A stretch of DNA of 35,079 bases from Polyangiaceae bacterium (lineage in GTDB: Bacteria; Myxococcota_A; Polyangia; Polyangiales; Polyangiaceae), in assembly GCA_020848455.1 (NCBI GenBank), contig JADLAB010000597.1, positions 1 through 35,079 on the forward strand. Direction: 5' to 3'. Positions within the stretch are counted from its first letter, which is position 1. Each line of letters begins with the position of its first letter. Below are positions 7,273-16,150 of this stretch, piece after piece. The position numbers and the translations under genes were made by a program. Under the pieces are notes generated by a model. That model was not told the origin of the DNA. It did not search any database and saw nothing but the letters and a program-made list of their open reading frames with translations.

Positions 7273-8574
7273 CTACCGCCGGGTCTGCTGGTTTGCGGAG
7301 GTGGCGTAGCGGGCGACGCCGCCGAGGCCCGCCTGCTCGCCCGAGGGCTGAAGCCCCTCGCCCGCGCTCGCAGCATAGGCCCGTGAGAACTGCGGGCCAA
7401 AAATGATCAGGAACGTCTCCTTGTCCTCGCCTGAATAGTCCCCGTGGCGCACTTCGTAAAGCTTCCACAGAGCCTCGTACTTGCTGGAGAACAGGCCGCC
7501 CTTCTTGCCCCGCTGCTCGTACTCCTGCTCGATCTGGCGCGGCGAGAGCTTCTGGAGCAGCTGCTTGACCCCTTCCATCACGCCGTTCATGAGCGCGACC
7601 TGGTGGGTCATCACCTCGACGAAGGTCTCTTGCAGGTGCTGCGGCGTCTGATGGTCCGCCGCCGGGCCGAACAGCGCGATCCCGAGCTCGCGGTGGTCCT
7701 TGGCCGCGGCCACGCGGTTGCCCTGCTCCTCGCGCTCGCGCCGCAGCACCTCGGTCTCGAAGGCCTGGTGGCCGTCGCGCAGCGAGACGAAGCAGCGCAG
7801 GAACACTTCCATCGCGTCGCGCAGGTTGCGCGCGAAGGCGAAGAGCTTCGGTACGTCGTCGGGCGGGGGCGTGTCCGGGGCGAAGGTGCGCGCCAGCTCG
7901 TGCACCGCGGCGAGCGCCGCGAGCGGCGCCGAGAGCTCGCCGTGGTCGTACACGGGCACGCCGTAGTACTGGCTGACCTTCTGGAAGTCCGCCTCTTGGC
8001 CGAGGGCTGGCTGCTCGAGCAGCAGGCGCCGCAGGTAGTTGCGCCGCACCTCGGGCGACAGGCGGGTGAGGTGCTCGTAGACGAGCCGGTACACGTTGGT
8101 CCACGCGGAGCGGTACGCCTCGGCGTAGGGCGCGAGCTGGCGCACGAACGGGTCTTCCTGGCCCGGCTGCGCCGGCGTCATGCGCGCCTTCTGCAGCTCG
8201 CTGCCGAGCGGCGTGCCGAGGTCGAGCACCGAGCCCTTGCGCCCGTCGCCCGCGCTCGCCTTCACGTCCTTGACGGCGAGCCGGATGACGATCGGGCCGA
8301 TGTTGATCTCGGGCGCCGCGGTCACGTCGACGAGCTGGTCGCGCACCAGGCGCTGCCCGCGGCAGAGCGTGCCGTTCGTCGAGCCCAGGTCCTTGATCAG
8401 GATCGCGTTGTCGCGCAGCTCGACCGAAGCGTGGAACTGCGAGATGTACGGCCGATCGACGTGCAGATCGTTCAGCTGGTTGCGCCCGATGCGGACCGGA
8501 AAACGCTCGTACTGCGCGTCGAAGCTCTGGCTGGTCTGCGTGTCGAGCACCTGGGCTGTGAGCGCGACCGACAT
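7273..8574 (-). CDS. tagH: TagH-type FHA-domain T6SS protein
   Basis: T6SS FHA proteins bind phosphothreonine and, in systems with a PpkA-type kinase, trigger post-translational activation. The 433-aa product has an N-terminal FHA domain (residues about 20-95) with the canonical residues G30-R31, S45...H48 and the STNGT motif with N67. A long helical T6SS-specific C-terminal domain follows (for example the SPRQIEQEYEQ and SSKYEALWKLYE segments). The ATG at 8574 is chosen because it starts directly before the FHA fold; the open frame upstream is arginine/proline-rich and unrelated. No kinase or phosphatase partner gene is in the window. It diverges from the transglycosylase gene across 256 bp. 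Confidence 0.93.
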   Translation of the reverse strand: MSVALTAQVLDTQTSQSFDAQYERFPVRIGRNQLNDLHVDRPYISQFHASVELRDNAILIKDLGSTNGTLCRGQRLVRDQLVDVTAAPEINIGPIVIRLAVKDVKASAGDGRKGSVLDLGTPLGSELQKARMTPAQPGQEDPFVRQLAPYAEAYRSAWTNVYRLVYEHLTRLSPEVRRNYLRRLLLEQPALGQEADFQKVSQYYGVPVYDHGELSAPLAALAAVHELARTFAPDTPPPDDVPKLFAFARNLRDAMEVFLRCFVSLRDGHQAFETEVLRREREEQGNRVAAAKDHRELGIALFGPAADHQTPQHLQETFVEVMTHQVALMNGVMEGVKQLLQKLSPRQIEQEYEQRGKKGGLFSSKYEALWKLYEVRHGDYSGEDKETFLIIFGPQFSRAYAASAGEGLQPSGEQAGLGGVARYATSANQQTRR

Positions 8575-8585
8575 GGGCGAGTTGC

Positions 8586-8591
8586 AGCCTA
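8586..8591 (-). promoter_or_regulatory. Candidate -10 hexamer TAGGCT before tagH
   Basis: GCTAGGCT on the minus strand is identical to the octamer before tssE; here 11 nt separate the hexamer from the ATG at 8574. A shared element would fit co-regulation of the two minus-strand T6SS groups. The evidence is only this identity and position. Confidence 0.28.
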
Positions 8592-8830
8592 GCAGAGGTG
8601 AACGGCCCTTCGCGAGCCCCCGCGGGCAGATTCCGTTGGGTGGTGCCCTCCGGCTCCCTCGCCGCTCGGCGGAGCCCCGAGACCTTCGCCCCCTTTGCCC
8701 CCGAACGGGGAAAGCCGAGCCCGAGATCGCTCCGGCCGTCGCGCGGGGCGCGCGCTCCACTTCGGTTTCTTCGTTCTTCGGTCGCGCACTTTGTTGGCCA
8801 GCTGTCCTACATGGTGCGAGGTTCGCCGAC

Positions 8831-10579
8831 ATGGTGTGGCTGCACAGGATCCCTCCGATGATCTCGGCTCTCGCGTTCGGCTACGGCGTCGGCATGGCCG
8901 CGCCCGAGGACGCCCTCGACAAGATGCGCCACGCGGTCGGCGGCGCCGAGACGGCGCCCGCCCACGCGAGTGCACGCGGGCACGAGCGGCGCGCCCCGGG
9001 CGCGCAGTCGCGGCGGCTGCCGTCCGACGGCTTCGAGACGGGGCTCTCCGGCGGCTCCGCGGCCCTCGGTCGGTGGCGCGACGAGCCCGACCGGCTCGCC
9101 GCGCTGCGACGCCGCGCCGCGAGCGGCCACGCGGCGAGCGGTGCCGCGCGCGACGACGCGGCGGGCGCCACCTCCTTCGAGGCGGATCTCGGCGACGGCG
9201 GCGACACCTTCCGCGACACCGACCGGCTCGACGACACGACGCAGGAGGCGCTGTCGCGGCTGCACCTGCCCGATCTGCGCGTTCCCATCACCCGCAAGGC
9301 TTTGGCCTACGTCCGCTTCCTCACGCGCAGCGAGCGGGGACGCGACATGTTCGAGACCTGGCTCAAGCGCAGCGGGCGCTTCCAGGACGTCATCCAGCAG
9401 CAGCTGCGCGAGTGGGCGCTGCCCGAGGACCTCATGTGGGTGGCGATGATCGAGAGCGGCTTCGACCCGCGCGCCAAGAGCCCGGCCGGGGCGGTGGGCC
9501 TGTGGCAGTTCATGCGGTCGACCGGCGAGGTGTACGATCTGCTCGTCAACAAGTACGTCGACGAGCGCAAGAACCCGGTCAAGGCCACGCGCGCGGCCGC
9601 CCACCACCTGCGCGATCTCTACCAGCGCTTCGGCTCGTGGGATCTGGCGCTCGCGGCCTACAACATGGGCTACGAGCAGCTGCTCGCCGCCATCGACCGT
9701 GCCGGCACCACCGACTTCTGGGAGCTGGCGCGCCAGCGCGTGCTGCCCTCCGAGACCTCGGCCTACGTGCCGAAGATCGTGGCCGCGGCGCTCGTCGCCA
9801 ACAACCTCGAGCGCTACGGCTTCGACGACGTGCGCGTGCTCAAGCCCTGGAGCGCGTCCGAGATGGGCGTGCCGCCGGGCACCTCGCTCCGGATGATCGC
9901 GCGCGCCGCCGACATCGGCCAGGACGAGCTGCGCAAGCTGAACCCGCACCTGCTCGGCAGCGTCGTGCCGCCGGGCGAGGGCAGCTACCAGATCTTCCTG
10001 CCGAACGACTCGCTCCCGCGCGTCCAGGCCGCGCTGCCGGCGATGCTCACCGACAAGCACGCCTACCGCGACGCCGCGGCGCTCGACCCGGTCGACGTCC
10101 TCGACGCCGCGAGCCGCCGCCGCGCCTGGGACGAGGACGAGAGCCTGCTCGCCCAGCTGCCCAAGCCCAAGCGCCGGAGCCTGCGCGCCGTGCTGCAGGA
10201 CCGGGACGATCCGCTCGGGGCCGAGTCGCTCGGCGGACAAGAGGCCGAGGAGCGGCTGGCCGACGAGCTCGACCCGGTGCGGCGCGGGCGCGAGACGGTC
10301 ATGTACCGCGTGGGCCCCGGCGACACGCTGATCGGCGTCGCCAAGCAGTTCGCGGTCGATCCGGACGACGTCGCGCGCGACAACGGTCTAGCCCCGGGCG
10401 CCGAGCTCAAGGAAGGCGCGCTCGTCAAGGTCAGCGTCAAGAAGGAGGTGCTCGCGCGCTTCCGCACCCGGCGCGGCGAGGCGCCCGCTGTGAGCGCCCC
10501 GCGCGCCGACGACGGCGACGCGCTCGCGCCCACGAAGCCAGGCAAGACCGCCCGCCGCAAGGGGCACGACAAGTCGTGA
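8831..10579 (+). CDS. MltD-like lytic murein transglycosylase with LysM domain
   Basis: Lytic transglycosylases cleave the MurNAc-GlcNAc bond of peptidoglycan, forming 1,6-anhydroMurNAc. The 582-aa product has a short hydrophobic N-terminus (signal or anchor), a poorly conserved Ala/Arg-rich region to about residue 150, and an SLT domain. The SLT motif LMWVAMIESGF carries the catalytic Glu208, followed by GAVGLWQFM and the AAYNMGYE motif. A degenerate LysM-like segment lies at about 346-396 and a better LysM (YRVGPGDTL) at 491-536; the C-terminus is basic. ATG 8831 has GCGAGG upstream; ATG 8858 (AGGA upstream) is an alternative. It is the first plus-strand gene before tssH, 253 bp away. A role in opening the cell wall for T6SS assembly is inferred from position. 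Confidence 0.88.
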   Translation: MVWLHRIPPMISALAFGYGVGMAAPEDALDKMRHAVGGAETAPAHASARGHERRAPGAQSRRLPSDGFETGLSGGSAALGRWRDEPDRLAALRRRAASGHAASGAARDDAAGATSFEADLGDGGDTFRDTDRLDDTTQEALSRLHLPDLRVPITRKALAYVRFLTRSERGRDMFETWLKRSGRFQDVIQQQLREWALPEDLMWVAMIESGFDPRAKSPAGAVGLWQFMRSTGEVYDLLVNKYVDERKNPVKATRAAAHHLRDLYQRFGSWDLALAAYNMGYEQLLAAIDRAGTTDFWELARQRVLPSETSAYVPKIVAAALVANNLERYGFDDVRVLKPWSASEMGVPPGTSLRMIARAADIGQDELRKLNPHLLGSVVPPGEGSYQIFLPNDSLPRVQAALPAMLTDKHAYRDAAALDPVDVLDAASRRRAWDEDESLLAQLPKPKRRSLRAVLQDRDDPLGAESLGGQEAEERLADELDPVRRGRETVMYRVGPGDTLIGVAKQFAVDPDDVARDNGLAPGAELKEGALVKVSVKKEVLARFRTRRGEAPAVSAPRADDGDALAPTKPGKTARRKGHDKS

Positions 10580-10696
10580 GCGAGCACGCCCCGCGTCCCG
10601 GTGGCCCGGCGCCGCGGGCCCCTCGCCGCTGACAACAATTTGCAACAAGAGGATCCCATTTGAGCCCGGTCCAGGTTAGGTTGCACGCCTGCCAGC

Positions 10697-10712
10697 TGGC
10701 ATCGAACCTGCG
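10697..10712 (+). promoter_or_regulatory. Candidate sigma-54 promoter upstream of tssH
   Basis: TGGCATCGAACCTGCG has the invariant GG (10698-10699) and GC (10710-10711) separated by exactly 10 nt, with TGGCA at -24 and TGC at -12 matching the consensus TGGCAC-N5-TTGC. The tssH ATG is 120 bp downstream. An AT-rich patch (about 10630-10662, containing ACAACAATTTGCAACAA) lies just upstream and could hold activator sites. Some T6SS loci are known to be sigma-54 dependent. The -12 half (CTGCG) is imperfect, and no activator gene is in the window. Confidence 0.35.
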
Positions 10713-10832
10713 GCCGCAGTCTGATCTGGGGCCCTCCGCGGCGGGAGCTGCGCGGGGGCAAGGCGTCGTCTTTCGGGAGGCGCGGCCGAGGGGAGAGGCA
10801 CGGCCGGCGTCTTCTGGGAGGACAGATAGCCG

Positions 10833-13505
10833 ATGATGCTCGTCGAACCGAAATCGATCATCAAGCGCCTCACGCGCGTGTGCACGAGCGCGCTCGAGTC
10901 CGCGGTGGTGCAGTGCGTGAACATGCGCCACTACGAGGTGACGGTGGAGCATCTGCTCGCCGCGCTACTCGACAACCCGGATTCGGACGTGGCGTTCCTC
11001 GCCATGCACTACGACCTGAACCCGGAGCGCTTGAAGACGACGCTGCAGCGCTCGCTGCAGGATCTGCGCTCCGGCAACGCGGGCAAGCCGACCTTCTCGC
11101 CCACGATGCTCGAGTGGTTCCAGGACGCTTGGGTCATCGGCTCGGTCGACTACGCCTACGGCAAGGTGCGCAGCGGCGTGCTGTTCCTGCGCTTCGTGCA
11201 GCAGCCGACCAAGTACTCGATGAGCGGCATCGGCATGCAGCTCGAGGGCGTGCCGAAGGACGAGCTGCGCCAGAAGCTGCCCGAGATCGTCGCCGGCTCG
11301 AAGGAAGACAGCGAGGCGGGCTCGCTCACGGTCGGCGGCGCGCCCGGTCTCGGCGGCGCCGGCGGCGTGCCTGCCGGCATGGCGAGCGCCGGCGCGGACA
11401 CGGCGCTCGGCAAGTTCTGCGTCGACTTCACCGGCAAGGCGCGCGCGGGCGAGATCGATCCCATCTTCGGGCGCGAGCGCGAGATCCGCCAGATGATCGA
11501 CATCCTGGCGCGGCGTCGCAAGAACAACCCCATCGTCATCGGCGAGGCGGGAGTCGGCAAGACGGCCCTCGTCGAGGGCCTCGCGCTGCTCATCGCGCAG
11601 GGCCAGGTCCCGCCGCTGCTCCAGGGCGTCGAGATCCTGGGCCTCGACCTCGGCCTGCTGCAGGCCGGCGCGGGCGTGAAGGGCGAGTTCGAGAACCGCA
11701 TCAAGCAGGTCATCGCCGAGGTGAAGGCCTCGCCGAAGCCCATCATCATGTTCATCGACGAGGCGCACCAGCTCATCGCCGCGGGCGGGGGCGGGGGCGA
11801 CGCCGCGAACCTCTTGAAGCCGGCCCTGGCGCGCGGCGAGCTGCGCACGATCGCGGCCACGACCTACAGCGAGTACAAGAAGCACATCGAGAAGGACGCC
11901 GCGCTCGAGCGCCGCTTCCAGCCGGTGCGCGTCGACGAGCCGAGCGAGCAGGTGGCCGTCACGATGCTGCGCGGCCTGCGCCCGAAGTTCGAGGCCGCGC
12001 ACAACGTCATCATCCAGGATCAGGCGGTCATCGCCACGGTGCGCCTCTCGGCGCGCTACCTCTCCGGGCGCCAGCTCCCGGACAAGGCGGTCGATCTGCT
12101 CGACACCTGCGCGGCGCGCGTCAAGGTCGCGCTCCAGCAGAAGCCCGCGGCGGTCGAGGACGCCGAGGTCAAGATGGCCAACCTCGGGCGCGAGATCGAG
12201 GCCCTCTCGAAGGACCGCGCGGCCGGCATCCACGTCGACGAGGTCCACTTCGGCGAGCTGCAGACGGCGCTCGAGGAGACCAAGGGGCAGCACCAGACCC
12301 TCAAGGAAGAGTACGAGAAGGAGCTCGCCGGCACCCAGAAGGTCATCGACGCCCGCAAGCGCATGGCCGACGCCAAGACCGACGCCGAGAAGGACGCCAT
12401 CCGCAAGGAGGTCTCCGCGGCCATCGACGAGCTCGTGGCGAGCCAGGGCGACACGCCGCTCATCCGTCCCGACGTCGACGAGGCGATGGTGGCCAACGTC
12501 GTGAGCGCGTGGACCGGCGTGCCGGTCGGCAAGATGGTCGCCGACGACGTCGCGGCCCTGCTCGGCATGGAGAAGCTCCTGACCGAGCGCATCAAGGGTC
12601 AGGACTACGCCATCCACCACATCGCCAAGGAGCTTCGCAGCGCGCGCGCCGGGCTGAAGCCGCCCGAGCAGCCGCTCGGCGTGTTCATCCTCGTCGGCCC
12701 GTCGGGCGTCGGCAAGACGGAGACCGCGCTCGGCCTCGCCGATCTCCTGTTCGGCGGCGAGCGCATGATGGTCACCATCAACATGAGCGAGTTCCAGGAG
12801 AAGCACACGGTCTCCCGGCTCATCGGCTCGCCGCCCGGCTACGTCGGCTACGGCGAGGGCGGCATGCTCACCGAGGCGGTGCGCCACCGGCCGTACACCG
12901 TGGTTCTGCTCGACGAGTGCGAGAAGGCCGACCCCGACGTCATGAACCTGTTCTACCAGGTCTTCGACAAGGGCATGTTGAGCGACGGCGAAGGGCGCGA
13001 GGTCGACTTCAAGAACACCGTCGTCATCATGACGAGCAACCTCGCCACCGACAAGATCACCAACATGACGGTGGCCGCCTGGGAAGAGGGCGAAGAGGTG
13101 AACATGCCGGAGCTGATGGCCGCCATCAAGCCGACGCTCGTGGCGCACTTCAAGCCCGCCCTCTTGGCGCGCATGACGATGCTGCCGTTCTTGCCGATCT
13201 CGCCCACGGCGCTCGGGGCGATCACGCGCCTCAAGCTCGACAAGCTCATCAAGCGCATCAAGGCGACCCAGAAGGTCGAAGCGAAGTACACCGACAAGGT
13301 CGTCAACCTCATCGCGAGCCGCTGCACCGAGGTCGACACCGGCGCGCGCAACATCGATCACATCCTGCGGGCCACGCTCATTCCCCAGCTGTCGAGCACC
13401 GTGCTCGAGCAGATGGCCACGGGCGAGGTCCCCAAGTTCTTGACCATCGACGTCGACGAGCACAACGAGTTCAAGGCGACCTTCTCGAACGAGGCTGTCA
13501 GCTGA
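10833..13505 (+). CDS. tssH: TssH (ClpV), sheath-recycling AAA+ ATPase
   Basis: ClpV disassembles the contracted TssB-TssC sheath by ATP-driven threading. The 890-aa product has an N-terminal Clp-N domain (about 1-160), a Gly/Ala-rich linker, a first AAA+ module with Walker A GEAGVGKT (237-244) and Walker B IIMFIDEAH, a coiled-coil middle domain, and a second module with Walker A GPSGVGKT (622-629) and Walker B VVLLDECEKA, then a ClpB-type C-terminal domain. Length is typical of the family. A GGGAGG Shine-Dalgarno (10816-10821) precedes tandem ATG codons at 10833 and 10836. It leads the structural T6SS genes, with tssJ 42 bp downstream. Confidence 0.97.
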   Translation: MMLVEPKSIIKRLTRVCTSALESAVVQCVNMRHYEVTVEHLLAALLDNPDSDVAFLAMHYDLNPERLKTTLQRSLQDLRSGNAGKPTFSPTMLEWFQDAWVIGSVDYAYGKVRSGVLFLRFVQQPTKYSMSGIGMQLEGVPKDELRQKLPEIVAGSKEDSEAGSLTVGGAPGLGGAGGVPAGMASAGADTALGKFCVDFTGKARAGEIDPIFGREREIRQMIDILARRRKNNPIVIGEAGVGKTALVEGLALLIAQGQVPPLLQGVEILGLDLGLLQAGAGVKGEFENRIKQVIAEVKASPKPIIMFIDEAHQLIAAGGGGGDAANLLKPALARGELRTIAATTYSEYKKHIEKDAALERRFQPVRVDEPSEQVAVTMLRGLRPKFEAAHNVIIQDQAVIATVRLSARYLSGRQLPDKAVDLLDTCAARVKVALQQKPAAVEDAEVKMANLGREIEALSKDRAAGIHVDEVHFGELQTALEETKGQHQTLKEEYEKELAGTQKVIDARKRMADAKTDAEKDAIRKEVSAAIDELVASQGDTPLIRPDVDEAMVANVVSAWTGVPVGKMVADDVAALLGMEKLLTERIKGQDYAIHHIAKELRSARAGLKPPEQPLGVFILVGPSGVGKTETALGLADLLFGGERMMVTINMSEFQEKHTVSRLIGSPPGYVGYGEGGMLTEAVRHRPYTVVLLDECEKADPDVMNLFYQVFDKGMLSDGEGREVDFKNTVVIMTSNLATDKITNMTVAAWEEGEEVNMPELMAAIKPTLVAHFKPALLARMTMLPFLPISPTALGAITRLKLDKLIKRIKATQKVEAKYTDKVVNLIASRCTEVDTGARNIDHILRATLIPQLSSTVLEQMATGEVPKFLTIDVDEHNEFKATFSNEAVS

Positions 13506-13547
13506 CAGACGGCGTGGAGCAAGGCTCCGCGGCGGCAAGAGGTAATC

Positions 13548-14294
13548 ATGAAGGCAACGGGCTTCTCGGGTAATTCCCAGTCGGCGGCGCACCGGCACGA
13601 GCGGTGCGCACCGACCGGGCAGTGGTTTGTGGGCGCAGCGCTCGTCGGGAGCTTCGCGCTCGCGGGCGGGCTCCTCGGGTGCTCGGCACCCGTACCAGCC
13701 GAGAAGCCCGAGCCGTGTGACGTGCAGGTCGTCACCTTGAACCTCTACTCGGCCGACAACATCAACCCCAACGAGTCGGACAAGCCCCGGCCCGTCGTGG
13801 TGCGGCTCTACCAGCTGGCGACCGACATGAAGATGTTGAACGCCAAGTACGACGACATCTACTTCGAAGACGAGAAGGTCCTCGGCAAGGATCTGCTCAA
13901 GAAGGACGAGGTCGAGGTCTACCCGAACGATCTGGTCGAGGTGAAGTTCGAGCGGCTCAAGGACGCGAGCGTGCTCTGCGGCGCCGCGATGTTCCGCGGG
14001 CCGAAGGGCCACAGCTGGAAGACCTACTACACGTTCCCACCCATGCCGAACTCGAAGTGCGGCAAGAAGAAGGAGGAGGGGGCCGACGGCGGCGCCGACC
14101 CCAAGACCGAGCCGCAGGCCGAGCCGCGCACCGCCTTCTTCCTCGAGAGCTCCAAGATCGACAACGGCACCCAGTTCGACGAGTCGATGTTCCCCGGCTC
14201 GCTGTCGGTCCGGAAAGTCGCCCTGTCGAAGCGCTCCGCCGACAGCGACAGCTACAACGCCCCCACGCAGGGCGCCACGCCCGCCAAGCCGTGA
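13548..14294 (+). CDS. tssJ: TssJ, T6SS outer-membrane lipoprotein
   Basis: TssJ (SciN/VasD) anchors the TssL-TssM complex to the outer membrane. The 248-aa product has a hydrophobic segment ending LAGGLLGC with the lipidated Cys at residue 45, then the family core with LNLYSADNINPN and PVVVRLYQL, a transthyretin-like beta sandwich. About 25 residues precede the hydrophobic core, long for a lipoprotein signal; a GTG within QWFVG could be the real start, but AGAGGT upstream of ATG 13548 supports the longer form. The C-terminal tail beyond about residue 165 is Lys/Glu/Ala-rich and extends past the usual family length. Confidence 0.9.
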   Translation: MKATGFSGNSQSAAHRHERCAPTGQWFVGAALVGSFALAGGLLGCSAPVPAEKPEPCDVQVVTLNLYSADNINPNESDKPRPVVVRLYQLATDMKMLNAKYDDIYFEDEKVLGKDLLKKDEVEVYPNDLVEVKFERLKDASVLCGAAMFRGPKGHSWKTYYTFPPMPNSKCGKKKEEGADGGADPKTEPQAEPRTAFFLESSKIDNGTQFDESMFPGSLSVRKVALSKRSADSDSYNAPTQGATPAKP

Positions 14295-14364
14295 GCCGAG
14301 CGGTGGGCGAGGTCTGAGCGCGTGGGGTCCGGCGGCCGGTGCGCGGTGCCCGTCCCGCATCTTG

Positions 14365-14390
14365 GCGCAGCGCGGCATGTCGCGCTGCGC
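14365..14390 (+). other. Strong hairpin between tssJ and tssK
   Basis: GCGCAGCGCG (14365-14374) and CGCGCTGCGC (14381-14390) form a perfect 10-bp stem with the 6-nt loop GCATGT. It sits in the 182-bp gap between tssJ and tssK. No T-run follows, so it is unlikely to be an efficient intrinsic terminator. It could stabilise or process the operon mRNA, or lower expression of distal genes. Confidence 0.55.
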
Positions 14391-14476
14391 TCGGTAGGCG
14401 GGGTGCCGCCACGTTACTGCGGGCCGTCAAAGCCCTCTCAGCCGCGAGCCGTTTCTGGTAGGACACACGTGGCCCA

Positions 14477-15844
14477 ATGATCCACCCGCGCAAGCCGATC
14501 TGGACCGAGGGGTTGTTCATGACTCCTCAGCACCTGCAGCAGTGCGACAGCTACCACGAGACGCTGTTGCACACGCGCGTGCACGCCCTGGTCAACTACG
14601 ATTGGGGCATCGCCGACGTGCAGTTCGACGAGCGCGCGCTCGGCGCGGGGCAGCTCAAGCTCGTGAAGCTCCATGGGATCTTCCCCGACGGCACGCCGTT
14701 CCTCGTGGGGGCCCAGGGCGAGGACGAGGTCGAGCCGCGCCCGATCGAGGGCTCCTTCCCGGCGGCGCTCGACGCGCTCGACGTGTTCCTGGCCGTGCCG
14801 AACCTGCGCGACGCCGCAGCCAACACGGCGCTCGACCCGAGCCGTGCCGGCCCGGCCATGCGCTTCGTGGCCCAGCAGGTCACCGTGCCGGACGTCAACA
14901 CGGGCCGCAACGAGCAGTCGATCAACTGGGCGCGCGCCAACATGCGCCTGCTCTTCGGCACCGAGCCGCGCGACGCCTTCCACACCATCCGCGTGGCGCA
15001 GCTCGTGCGCGACAAGACGGGCGGCGTCACGCTGAAGCCGAGCTTCGTGCCGAGCGTGCTGCACGTCGGCGCCTCGAAGTTCCTGCAGACGCAGCTGCGC
15101 CGGCTGCTCAACGCCATGGTGGGCAAGCAGAAGTCGCTCGCCGAGGGGCGGCGCATGCGCTCGGCGGCGGCCGTCGACTTCCAGGCCTCGGACACGGCCA
15201 AGTTCTGGATGCTGCACACCGTCAACTCCTTCATCCCGATGGTGTCGCACCTCACCGACAGCGGCGGCGCCCACCCCGAAGAGCTCTACAAGCTCGTCGG
15301 CTCGCTCATCGGCGAGCTCTGCACCTTCGCGCCCGACGGCGACCCGACCGACATCCCGAAGTTCAACTACCTCGAGCTCGGCGACGTCTTCGAGCCGATG
15401 TTCGAGCGCGCGATCGCGCTCCTGCAGGGCGTCGGCGCCGAGCAGTACATCATCGTGCCCCTCGAGAAGCGCGAGGACGGCATGTACCTCGGCAAGTTCG
15501 AGGACCCGACGATCCCGCGGAAACACGAGTTTTTCCTCGAGTGCAAGGGCTCGGACGAGGCCACGCTGCGCGAGCGCCTGCCGAAGCTGCTGAAGATGGC
15601 GAGCTGGACCCAGATTGGCTACATCCTGAACGCAGCCATCCCCGGCGTGCAGTCCGCGGTCGAGTACCGGCCCCCCGGCGCCATCCCCGTCAAGCCCGGC
15701 CTCGTGTACCTCCGGGTCGATCAAGCTGTCGATTATTGGAACGACGTCCTCAACTCTGGCACGATCGCCATCTACCAGCCGATCGATCCCCAGAAGGTCG
15801 ACATCCGGCTGATCGGGGTGAAGACCAGTGCAGGGCAGAGATGA
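14477..15844 (+). CDS. tssK: TssK, T6SS baseplate-to-membrane-complex connector
   Basis: TssK (ImpJ/VasE) is the trimeric adaptor linking the TssE-F-G wedges to TssL and TssM at the inner membrane. The 455-aa protein begins MIHPRKPIWTEGLFMTPQHLQQ, the hallmark start of the family, and continues with the shoulder and neck-head regions; NKHEFFLECKG-like and YILNAAIPGV segments lie near the C-terminus. Length is typical. TAGGAC lies 12 nt before the ATG and might serve as a -10 or a weak ribosome site. The TGA overlaps an ATG at 15841 that opens only a 35-codon Arg-rich frame, which I do not call. Confidence 0.96.
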   Translation: MIHPRKPIWTEGLFMTPQHLQQCDSYHETLLHTRVHALVNYDWGIADVQFDERALGAGQLKLVKLHGIFPDGTPFLVGAQGEDEVEPRPIEGSFPAALDALDVFLAVPNLRDAAANTALDPSRAGPAMRFVAQQVTVPDVNTGRNEQSINWARANMRLLFGTEPRDAFHTIRVAQLVRDKTGGVTLKPSFVPSVLHVGASKFLQTQLRRLLNAMVGKQKSLAEGRRMRSAAAVDFQASDTAKFWMLHTVNSFIPMVSHLTDSGGAHPEELYKLVGSLIGELCTFAPDGDPTDIPKFNYLELGDVFEPMFERAIALLQGVGAEQYIIVPLEKREDGMYLGKFEDPTIPRKHEFFLECKGSDEATLRERLPKLLKMASWTQIGYILNAAIPGVQSAVEYRPPGAIPVKPGLVYLRVDQAVDYWNDVLNSGTIAIYQPIDPQKVDIRLIGVKTSAGQR

Positions 15845-16150
15845 ACGACCGAGGCCGAGCCGGCCGCCCAGCGCGGCCGCTGCGGCACCCCGCGCGGATC
15901 GAGCACCGCCCGAGGGCGCGGGAGTGCGGCACGCGTGCGGGGCGCTGACGGCCGCGCGGCGCCGCGTCGTCGGCCCGGCCGTCTTTCGCCTCGCGGGCGC
16001 GCCGCGCCCGGTGCCGCAGCCCGGCGACGAATCCGACGGAGTCACGGGGGCGCGCCGAGCCGTGTCCCCGTCTCCGTGGTCCTTTCCCCTGCCTCCTCGG
16101 CCCGAGCCAACGCCGGCCCACCGGGCGCCTGCCGATTCTAGGGACAAGTC
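15845..16150. other. 306-bp gap between tssK and tssL, no supported gene
   Basis: The gap is extremely GC-rich with no repeats of the heptamer type. Two frames run through it. One starts at ATG 15841, overlapping the tssK stop, and ends at 15948. The other starts at GTG 15828 and ends in an ATGA overlap with tssL at 16154. Both encode Arg/Pro/Ala-rich sequence of the kind any frame gives in such DNA. TCTAGGGAC just before tssL may serve as its ribosome site. Confidence 0.5.

Noticed and set aside
8180-8830. Upstream extension of the lytic transglycosylase
   Set aside because: It overlaps the FHA-domain coding region on the other strand and would bury the signal-like N-terminus.
10965-14378. 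Open frame of over 1100 codons antisense to tssH and tssJ
   Set aside because: It mirrors the codon-position GC bias of tssH/tssJ, its product is rich in Arg/His/Leu/Val with no motifs, and it spans two genes with clear families.
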